Source: Eutreptiella sp. 'Long Island Sound 2002' (lineage: Eukaryota; Euglenozoa; Euglenophyceae; Eutreptiales; Eutreptiaceae). Taken from it: a DNA stretch of 64,000 bases. Where the stretch lies: positions 16,785,317-16,849,316 of the forward strand of contig OZ038379.1 of NCBI GenBank assembly GCA_964036045.1. The letters run 5' to 3'. The position numbers were made by a program, and so were the translations under genes. Shown here one piece after another: positions 33,001 through 40,148 of the stretch. The notes under the pieces are model-generated. The model searched no databases. It had not been told where the DNA came from and saw only the letters and a program-made list of their open reading frames with translations. The first letter of the stretch is position 1; every line of letters begins with the position of its first letter.

Positions 33001-33691
33001 CACCCGCGGGTTGAGGCCCGGCGACCGCGACGTCAACTACGTTGGCGAGGGACCTGGCGGGGAAGCTGCCATGGACCCAGCGGAAGCCGGCGGCGATGAG
33101 ACTCTCGTCGACGATGACGACGACGATGAGCCCGCCGAAGTGGCCGTTTGTGCCTTCGTGGCCAAAAACCTGAGCGCGGGGAGCAAACCGGGAAACTGGA
33201 AGCCCCTGCAGCAGGGTTGGAGGAAGCAGGAGAAGAGGGACCCTCGCCGCATTGGCGACCCTCTGCTGTCCTTTGGGGAGTTCATACGAGCTCACCCTCA
33301 GGGCTGTTTCGTGTGTTATGGGAGGAAGAAAGGCTTCAACCATGACCACCGAACATGCCCCACCCACAAGGCCGACACGGAGGCTTACAAGAAGGTGCAC
33401 GGGTCGAAGAAGCGTGCGCCCGCGGGTATCCGGGAAGCCAAAGTGGAGGTCGACAAGGACGAGCTGGCCAAGCTGATGTCGTCGGTGGGGACCGAGTTGG
33501 CCAAGGAGATCCAGGAGATCAAGCAGAACTGGGTCCCCAGGTCAGACAACAAGAACAAGGAGAACAACCAGAACGACCAGAACAAGGACAAGAACAAGAC
33601 GACTAGAAAGGAAAGAAGGGAAAGGAAGAAGGGCGTCAACGAGGTTGATGCCGAGGAGACTTCCCCTACTTCCACAACCGACGCCGCCTAG
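30002..33691 (+). CDS. gag: E3 gag
   Basis: One open frame of 1,229 codons after the TAA, ending in TAG (33,689-33,691). An Ala/Glu/Lys-rich long coiled coil covers about 30,300-30,700. A collagen-like Gly-Pro stretch (PPGPPGGGPSGPP) lies at 31,160-31,350, then a second coiled coil (31,380-31,560). The capsid-like retrotransposon gag domain (about 32,230-32,760) contains W..L..I.PP.YDG and AKKWLNEQ-type helices. A zinc knuckle CX2CX8HX4C (CFVCYG...NHDHRTC) is near 33,306-33,360. The C-terminus is Lys/Asn-rich. Gag forms the particle and binds the RNA. It is about two to three times longer than usual because of the coiled-coil and collagen-like N-terminal half. Confidence 0.88.
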   Translation, partial: QAPAGPSSDVESAHRGRMPADQASSSSSVAPDRDVARACERACGVPCNLRVARQRARQHSAAVEGAVGIAQEEAAEWAHGMAIHAQTVAAIAAGVKAVAAHGAATAQVNGELAAADEEARLTQEAIACKEAEVRALEEALAQERAKKEAEERAHAEATAKAQADAAKKDAIEAARRKVAEDRAKTEAELAALEAEKARLQQTREAEAARAREEAERRAATATAAAMEEAEAKLRRETPPGGPRVETLRKLFEGDASSKMTLDEADTGSSGSSGPTAHRRRKVKGKTPERPRRPAGGHPHDSDPFFTASDSPATGDERGRRHRQVVAWTGGGGGDVPMEPEGEDEDLPPPYRSSESSETETPRWGDMDEDDDMDFGITKKRPSSDPPRRPGGDPPGPPGGGPSGPPGGRPPSGPPGGGPPGGGGPPGPGGPGGCPPGGPPGDPDDPPGNGDPDTTWRWIVYLRRRVQFLEREVDTGKGEMKRIARVAARAQKELDIARAETRSLNTVISGLQQRLDALEARGSVGSDHPPLESGSSDDGWGPGPGPGRPHAPGGAPRSRPSASAPSLTTPSHHSAGRRNERVPPGSGSEDWRDEWLSSDHHNRRAPPRTPVRPRRPAPAPVPIPMAGGRYGGLRDEVPGGDVEWDVGGGEDLDLDLEKFDISPPRGVRREAAERSRRRRDEEAYMEGVRREHLGSAYLEEPRRSHRDSMEEMDVAAVGVRGRGRWEPRSTSRPAFMVSKAADAAVWEDLKDIKPPMYDGKPLNLDRFLEKLDDWGVTVTEDLHPADAEKYVFRRFRYRLPEVLGELYFVATKEGKIKTLKEAKKWLNEQERVDAPQVAAKRWKSIKLEHDGREIRLRDWRDFRGKYTLFRRNVEDWNEGDEQARLLSMLPEAWIKRVTKEESKRAKSNHTVQMMLPKEYHTNMVAWTRKNVARDVKRHSLRNALLITVSGDREKTAMWRLDECELSGQTICLQPIPARMSCDEILEWVGEEVLKEYRNLHHTRGLRPGDRDVNYVGEGPGGEAAMDPAEAGGDETLVDDDDDDEPAEVAVCAFVAKNLSAGSKPGNWKPLQQGWRKQEKRDPRRIGDPLLSFGEFIRAHPQGCFVCYGRKKGFNHDHRTCPTHKADTEAYKKVHGSKKRAPAGIREAKVEVDKDELAKLMSSVGTELAKEIQEIKQNWVPRSDNKNKENNQNDQNKDKNKTTRKERRERKKGVNEVDAEETSPTSTTDAA

Positions 33692-36600
33692 CGGAGCCCC
33701 TGCAGCCAAGGGCCCCAGCTAGGGCGGTCGCAGGATGGTGACGTGGGAAGCGCCGAACCATCCCAGTCGGGAGTCGATAAGCACAAGGGGACTGCCGCGG
33801 GCGGAAGGCCCGGTCCGGCACCCAGTCGCGGAGGCGGGGTGAGGGCAAGTGAAGGCACGAACCCTTGCACCCGTCCGTCCTTCGCGACCAAGAATGTGTT
33901 TGATGTACTACAAGATCTATCCGAGAGTATTGGAAGATCACCCGGACCGCAGCTGGATGCTGCAGATGGGCAGCCTGAGCCCATTGTCCACGACCTGCAC
34001 CAGTCGCTTGTTGAGCTTCTGGAACGGCCGGAGATCCTGAGTTTGCACGCCGTGCGCCGTGTCGGTCGCGAGCGGCAGTTGCATCTTAAGGTCCGTGCCC
34101 TATGCGCGGAAGTGGAAAAGGTTTTCGACGTGTTGGTTGACACGGGCGCTCAGGTCAGCTTGGTCAAGGCTGGCCTACTTCCGCCAGAGTGTCTGACCGA
34201 CAGTCGGAAACCTGTCAGGCTGAAGGTGGCGAACGGCCAGTACATGGTGGGAGGCACGAAGGAAGCGGCCATCGGGCTGCAGTTCGTGAACCACCGTGAG
34301 CTGAGCCGCCCAGACCTCGGCAAGGAAATCCTCCTGCACGGTCGCTTCTACGAGGCCGAGATGGACTGGGACATGATCGTTGGGTTCTTCATGATGGAGA
34401 CGGACTCCGGCGTCCTCCCGGCCCAGGCCTCCATGACCCTGTACCAGGACGACCAGCTCTCGTGGCTTTCGTCACCTGAGCACCATGTGGAATGCCAATG
34501 GATCCACCCCGAACGCAATCAGGTCGAAGTGGCCGCGCTGGACACTGAGCCCACTGGGCCAGCAAACCAGGAGTACGGCGTAATGCCGGAAGTGGCGAAC
34601 CGAGTGGTCGCGGACCTGGGAGCTTCGGATCTGGCCCTGGATGCGTTCTCTTCAGGAACCTCCGCCCATCTGCGGGTTTGTGAGAAGTACTGGAGCGCAC
34701 AGGACTCCGCGTGGAAGAAGCACTGGGGTCCGCATCAGGGATTGATGTGGATCCATTGCCCCCGTTGGGACATTCCAAGAGCGATAGCGAAGATTCGCAA
34801 GGACCGCTCCAAGGCAGTGCTGGTTGTCCCTATGGGATGCACCGAGGAGGAAAGTACCCGACATTGGGTAGCCTCATTGACCAACATGACCTTAAACAAG
34901 GTCGTCCTACCGGCTGGAGAGAGTGTCTATCAGGACGCTAAGGGACAGCCCATGCCACCCCAGAGATGGCCAGCGGAATTCCACTATGTGGATGGGGGCC
35001 TTGATCAGGCCGACGCCACGGACTTCGTGTGTGTCAACCGCATCATAGCGGAGCCATGGCGGCAATGCTATGCGGTTCCCCCTGTTGACATCGGAGAATC
35101 GGATTCGGAAGACCCCCTCACTGAAGAGGAGTGGGATCTGATTCAGGGGTATATGGATCAGCCCTTTCGCGACTGGGGAAACCAGCGTGAGGGCAAAGGC
35201 CAGGACAAAGCCTGGTGGGAAGTGGACTCAATCGTCTCCGGTTCCTATGAAGGGAATACCTTCGTTCAGAGGGTGCTGGATTACATGTCCAGCCAGGACG
35301 AGCCGCCTGGCGGTAACCCACCCACCTACGGCGATCTGTTCCGAGGCAAGACCAGAGATGGCCCTTTGGGCCACCTGGGAAGACCACCTGAGCCGAAACC
35401 GAGCGGGGTCGCTACCCCTCAAGTGAGCTCCGTGGTTCAAGTGCCCGGGAAAGCCAAGGCGGAGTCCGATGACTGCCCCAAGATCCAGGCATTGAGGGCC
35501 AGGCTGAAGCAGAAGTATGGCGATACCTTCTTCAGCGGCAAGCCTGTGTTTCCCCCACCGGTGCGTGGACCGTATGGCGAGGCCAAGATACGACTGAAGC
35601 AGGACCCCCGTGTGTATAGGCACCGGGAGTTTGCCCTGAGGGGCGAGAGGAAGGAGGCCATGGAGAAGATCCTCCGTGACTTCATCCAGAGAGGCTGGCT
35701 TGAGCCGTGCCACTCTGAGTGGGCCTCTCCGTGCTTCGTCGTCCCCAAGAAGGTGGCCGGTGAGTGGCGGCTCGTGGTCGACTACCGCGGCCTGAACGCC
35801 CAAACGCAGCATGATAGCTATACGCTTCCCCTCATTGAGGACATGCTGCAAAAACAACACCGGCGGAGGATCTTCACGGTGATTGACCTGAAACATGGTT
35901 ATCATCAGATGCCTCTCGCCCAGGAGTCCCGTGCCTGCACAGCCATGAGCACTCCACTTGGACCTCTCCAGTGGAAGGTGATGCCCATGGGCGTTACCAA
36001 CGGCAATGCGGCTTTTCAGCGGATGCTGGAGAACCTGCTTGAGCCGGTGCGTGACTGTGCGGACCCCTTTGTGGACGACGTGATCATCGCGTCCGGGGAC
36101 CCCAGTATGAGCTACGAGGAGCTCCTGAAGGCACATGAGAGGGACGTCACTCGAGTGCTGGACCTTCTGGTTCGGCACAAACTCACGGGCAGCAGTGACA
36201 AGGCCACCATTGCGGTAAGCGAGGTGGTCTTCGCTGGCCACGTAGTCGGGAACGGGCAGCGAAAGCCCATACCTGGCAAGGTGGCTGCGATTGAGCACTG
36301 GGAAAAGCCCAAGACGGTCTCTGAGCTACGGGCGTATCTGGGGTTCTGCAATTACTACTCGGGGTATATCAAAATGTATGCCGAGTATGCAGCCCCCATG
36401 ACGACCATGCTCAAGGGCAACCGAGAGGAGACCAAGAAGGGGTCCAAGAAGGCTCTGGTCTGGGATGCTGATTCCGACCGTGCCTTTGAGGGAATGAAGC
36501 AGGCGCTGCTATCCGCAGTGGGTCTGCACCTCGTGGATCCCGACAGAGGGTTCGTCCTACGCAATGACGCTTCCGACTACGCCGTTGGCGCTGTCTTGGA

Positions 36601-38338
36601 GCAAGTGCTTGACGACGGGAGGCACGTGCCCGTGGCCTTCTGGAGCCGAGTCCTGGCGGAAGGCCAGAGACGGACGTGGACGCCCCGTGAAAAGGAGGCG
36701 TATGCCATCGTCATGGCTCTCAGGAAATGGGCTGGGTACATAGCCCTCCATCCCGTCACCGTCTGCACCGACCATCAGAGTCTGCAGTCGTGGCACAAGG
36801 AGCACGTGGACACCCCCTCAGGTCCCGCCTCCCGACGGGCAAGATGGCACGAGACCTTGGCGAAGTTCGATCTCACGGTTGTGTATATTCCTGGAAAGGA
36901 TAACACCGTGGCGGACTGTCTCAGTAGGTGGGCCTATCCCGCAAGCAAGGGCATGACGGATATCTCTGCCCATGGCGATGAGGCTGAGACCGCTGAAGCC
37001 AAGAAGATCATCGAAATGGAGCGCCTGATGGAGGAGGAGGGTGTTAAATGCTTCGTCATCATGGCTGTGGATGCCCCCCTCGCGTCGAGGGTGAGCAGAG
37101 CGGTCAGTGTACTCGCCCCTGAGGGAGCTGAGTCCGACAAGCACCTCTTCCTGGAGTCCTGCCTCCAGGACGACTGGACCGACGATTACGCCAAGTCTGA
37201 GGCCTTTGCGGCCGAGTATAGGGCTGTGACCGACCCTGACGACGGGCAGAAGTGGCCAAAGGGGCTGACCGAGGAAGATGGCAAGCTCTACCGGAATGGT
37301 AAGCTGCTAGTACCGGAGTCCCGGGTGCTCGAGCTTTGTGAAGCTTGGCACCACCACATGCTACACCCAGGGGTCAAGAAGCAAGCCCTTGACATGCAGC
37401 GTCGGTTCGAGATCGACCATATCGTTCTCTACACCGCCATCAAGAAGGTCAGGAAGGGTTGCTCGGTCTGCCAGGCCTGCAATCCCGATAACCGGAACGT
37501 CAAGGGGGAAGCCCAATGGACCCCGGTTCCTGACCAGCCCATGGAGAGGGTGGCCATGGACGTCTTCTCCATGCCCGAAGTGCACATTGGCAAGGAGACC
37601 TTTGACTGTGTGGTTCTCTGTGTGGACCGCCACAGCGGCTACGTTGTAGCTGTTCCGGCACGCAAAAAGGGGTTGCTTGCCAAGGAAGTGGCAGTCATGA
37701 TGATTCGTCATTGGCTGACCGTCTTTGACATCCCCCGCACCATTTGCAGTGACCGAGGGCCCCAGTTTACTGGTGGCTGGTTCAAGGCTATGTGTTCCCT
37801 CATGGGAATACGTCACGCCAAGAGCGTCGCCTATCTCAGCCGGTCTAACGGTCGTGCTGAAGTGGCTGGACGGCAGCTGTTCGAGAAGCTGCGCAAGATC
37901 CACATCACCAATCCACGTCGGAACTGGTTTGAGGAGATGTGGCCTGCTCTGAAGGCCCATCATGACACCCCCACTCCGGGCGGTTTGTCCCCTCACCAGA
38001 TTCTGTTCGGCAGGGACCCCCTGGGTAGGGGACTTCCCTTGTCTGGTGATGGCATGACTATGGACGCCAAGGAATTCTTCGCGCGGCAAGAGCAAACGGC
38101 GCGGGACATCCGCCAGCAGCTCGAAAAGGAGCATGCTGAGCGTCAGAAGTCCGCCCCGAGCTCGACAGCGCAAAAGTTCAGGGTGGGAGACCCGGTGTGG
38201 GTGATCAGACCCCGCCCTATGGGCACCCACCGCACCAAGACCTGGTTCACACCCGGCGAGATGGTCCGCAGGATTGGTGAGGACACCTACCGCATCAAGG
38301 TGGGTCACGGACAGTTTCGGGAGCGCCAAGAGAGTTAG
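33692..38338 (+). CDS. pol: E3 pol: protease, Dam-like, RT, RNase H, integrase
   Basis: It continues the gag frame after GCC-TAG-CGG. Residues counted from ATG 33,743: aspartic protease at about 125-235 (VDTGAQVSLV at 133); Dam-like domain about 290-420 (LDAFSS, W..HWGP, VLVVPMG, YVDGG), where the NPPF position reads IHCPRW, so a catalytic motif is lost; RT about 600-860 with FVDD at 776; RNase H about 935-1,060 (NDASDYAVGAVLEQ, CTDHQSLQSW); integrase zinc region HHHMLHPG...CSVCQAC; integrase core Asp (MDVFSMPEV), Asp (CSDRGPQF) and Glu (NGRAEV). The catalytic residues of PR, RT, RNase H and IN are present. It ends at TAG 38,336, after which the same frame encodes the chromodomain. Confidence 0.95.
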   Translation, partial: RSPCSQGPQLGRSQDGDVGSAEPSQSGVDKHKGTAAGGRPGPAPSRGGGVRASEGTNPCTRPSFATKNVFDVLQDLSESIGRSPGPQLDAADGQPEPIVHDLHQSLVELLERPEILSLHAVRRVGRERQLHLKVRALCAEVEKVFDVLVDTGAQVSLVKAGLLPPECLTDSRKPVRLKVANGQYMVGGTKEAAIGLQFVNHRELSRPDLGKEILLHGRFYEAEMDWDMIVGFFMMETDSGVLPAQASMTLYQDDQLSWLSSPEHHVECQWIHPERNQVEVAALDTEPTGPANQEYGVMPEVANRVVADLGASDLALDAFSSGTSAHLRVCEKYWSAQDSAWKKHWGPHQGLMWIHCPRWDIPRAIAKIRKDRSKAVLVVPMGCTEEESTRHWVASLTNMTLNKVVLPAGESVYQDAKGQPMPPQRWPAEFHYVDGGLDQADATDFVCVNRIIAEPWRQCYAVPPVDIGESDSEDPLTEEEWDLIQGYMDQPFRDWGNQREGKGQDKAWWEVDSIVSGSYEGNTFVQRVLDYMSSQDEPPGGNPPTYGDLFRGKTRDGPLGHLGRPPEPKPSGVATPQVSSVVQVPGKAKAESDDCPKIQALRARLKQKYGDTFFSGKPVFPPPVRGPYGEAKIRLKQDPRVYRHREFALRGERKEAMEKILRDFIQRGWLEPCHSEWASPCFVVPKKVAGEWRLVVDYRGLNAQTQHDSYTLPLIEDMLQKQHRRRIFTVIDLKHGYHQMPLAQESRACTAMSTPLGPLQWKVMPMGVTNGNAAFQRMLENLLEPVRDCADPFVDDVIIASGDPSMSYEELLKAHERDVTRVLDLLVRHKLTGSSDKATIAVSEVVFAGHVVGNGQRKPIPGKVAAIEHWEKPKTVSELRAYLGFCNYYSGYIKMYAEYAAPMTTMLKGNREETKKGSKKALVWDADSDRAFEGMKQALLSAVGLHLVDPDRGFVLRNDASDYAVGAVLEQVLDDGRHVPVAFWSRVLAEGQRRTWTPREKEAYAIVMALRKWAGYIALHPVTVCTDHQSLQSWHKEHVDTPSGPASRRARWHETLAKFDLTVVYIPGKDNTVADCLSRWAYPASKGMTDISAHGDEAETAEAKKIIEMERLMEEEGVKCFVIMAVDAPLASRVSRAVSVLAPEGAESDKHLFLESCLQDDWTDDYAKSEAFAAEYRAVTDPDDGQKWPKGLTEEDGKLYRNGKLLVPESRVLELCEAWHHHMLHPGVKKQALDMQRRFEIDHIVLYTAIKKVRKGCSVCQACNPDNRNVKGEAQWTPVPDQPMERVAMDVFSMPEVHIGKETFDCVVLCVDRHSGYVVAVPARKKGLLAKEVAVMMIRHWLTVFDIPRTICSDRGPQFTGGWFKAMCSLMGIRHAKSVAYLSRSNGRAEVAGRQLFEKLRKIHITNPRRNWFEEMWPALKAHHDTPTPGGLSPHQILFGRDPLGRGLPLSGDGMTMDAKEFFARQEQTARDIRQQLEKEHAERQKSAPSSTAQKFRVGDPVWVIRPRPMGTHRTKTWFTPGEMVRRIGEDTYRIKVGHGQFRERQES

Positions 38339-38671
38339 CTCCGTGTGCGGCAACCCGACCTCCGTGGCCAACATGTGTCCCTGAGCTACGCCGCACATGA
38401 GGCTGACTCGGACGAAGATTATGCGGAGCAGGACGACTATACAGTCGAGAAGATCCTGGCTCAGCGTCCGAAAGCCTCCGCACCCGGAGGTCTGGAGTTC
38501 AAGGTTCGTTGGCGAGGCTATGGGCCGTCCCACGACACCTGGGAACCCGTCTCCTCGTTCGTGCCGCGGGTCAATACTCCCTTCATGGAGTACATCCGCA
38601 AGCACAAGACCAAGATCCACGTTTCGGACTTGGCAGCACTCGGCCGGGCGATTGCAGCCAGGGGTGCCTGA
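38339..38671 (+). CDS. E3 chromodomain (after in-frame TAG)
   Basis: Continues the pol frame after TAG (38,336-38,338). Acidic linker, then a chromodomain: YTVEKILAQ, FKVRWRGYG, DTWEPVSSFVP, and a final helix. It ends in TGA (38,669-38,671). The codon at the TAG aligns with a Gln codon in E4 (E4 T-Q-L-R-P-R, E3 S-TAG-L-R-V-R), so it may be a CAG-to-TAG change, a read-through site or a sense codon. Chromodomains tether the integration complex to histone marks. Confidence 0.88.
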   Translation, partial: LRVRQPDLRGQHVSLSYAAHEADSDEDYAEQDDYTVEKILAQRPKASAPGGLEFKVRWRGYGPSHDTWEPVSSFVPRVNTPFMEYIRKHKTKIHVSDLAALGRAIAARGA

Positions 38672-40137
38672 TCAGCGCCCTGCGCTCTCCCCTGATGTGT
38701 TTTCAGCGCTTGTGAGGTCGACGGATCGTCCCTTACTTGCTTGCTCTCTTCCATCTTTCGGTGACCTGCCATCAGAGTGGCCATATACCCCCCCTGCTGA
38801 ATCCAGAGGAGGATGGCCCCTCTCTTTCGCTTCTATTCGTCACCCCCCCCCCTGCTGAATCCTTGGGAAACCAGGTAGGGCGACTGACCTTCATATTTCT
38901 GAGCTCTTGGGGCCTTGAAGCCCATACGACGTTGCGCAACAGATGCCGCTGTCATTGGCATTGCGAATTTTTGGTGTGTGGTCTGGTCCCATGGCACTTG
39001 CGGGATCCAGACCAGTCGACGTGTGTCTCGAGACTATATATGGCCTGAACTCAGGCGTTTTCCTGTCCACCCTCCTGCATATGCCTTATCCTAACCGGGG
39101 CGTGGTTTGGCGCTCTGTCCAGAGTGTGTTTACACGCCTCTTTACCCCGCTTGTTTTGCCTTTCCGCCCCTCCAGGATATGTGCTTCTGTATGTTCAGTT
39201 TTGTCAGCCCATCGCTGAGATGTGGACTGTTTTTCCCCCGAGGGGATGCGAATCGCATACAAAGGCGCCTTAAGTCGCCGTGTACATGTTCTTACAGCCT
39301 GGTCCAGCCTGGACCAGTACCTGAGTACAGATACTACTGTTTGAGTGCTCGTGATACCGTGTGCCCTATTCGCTGTGTATGGAGATCCTGATGGCGCCAG
39401 GCGGGAAGCCCAGTTGCCTGACTACACTCCCAGCGGTCCGCCACTGTCAGTCCCAGTGTGAGCCTACCGATTCGCAGACGCACTTGCAGTCGGATGGCGG
39501 CCTCCGGTGCTCCTGACCTCGGTCAGTCTGCCTGGGAAACTGGTGGTTTGAGGAGTCGACGCCTCCGCCCACACTGCATGAGAACTCCCTCATGTATGGC
39601 CTTCGTGGTAATAGGGCGAGGGAAAAGACAGCCTTGATGCCCGATCCCTTAAGGAGGAGCTCGTTCGGCTGTACCACTCTGGACTCGCGTCGTATGGATA
39701 TGGACATGGTGCGCCCGAGGAAGGACCCGTGGGGACTCTCCCCAGTCGGCGGGCCTTGGGAAGCTTGGGGTAGCCTGATGGATCTTTGTGGTCGCTCTCG
39801 ACCTGTGGGACCACCTCGGTCGTCGTGTGTCGCCTATGTTGGCCGTGTATGCCACTGCCACTGTGGTGGTGACCGTAGCAGCCGGCACCCGGTGCGCCTG
39901 GTATGGGTTAACGGGTCCTTTGGATGCCGAAGAATCGCCGCCAGGACCCGGAACTTGATACTTGATACTATACATGCGCTACAAGTTTTTACAGCATCAT
40001 ACCTGTCTTACTGTGGGATTTGACAGCCTAGCCTGCGAATCAGCCTGAAGTGAGGATGTGACACCCCCCTTCAGGAGATGGTCCTGGGTACCCGCTGCCA
40101 TGCGTGGTGTTATCGAGCCCCCCCCAGGGTTTGCTCT
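38672..40137 (+). other. E3 3' noncoding region
   Basis: 1.47 kb between the last stop and the polypurine tract. No long frame, repeat or recognisable domain. It may hold cis signals for packaging or 3' processing. Confidence 0.6.
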
Positions 40138-40148
40138 AAGGAGGGGTG
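40138..40148 (+). other. E3 polypurine tract
   Basis: AAGGAGGGGTG directly before the 3' LTR, the plus-strand primer site. Confidence 0.7.

Noticed and set aside
29354-38671. A proven change of the genetic code
   Set aside because: The stop pattern is suggestive only. UAR codons are few, E1 and E4 contain an in-frame TGA, and transposons decay. It is kept as a hypothesis among the findings.
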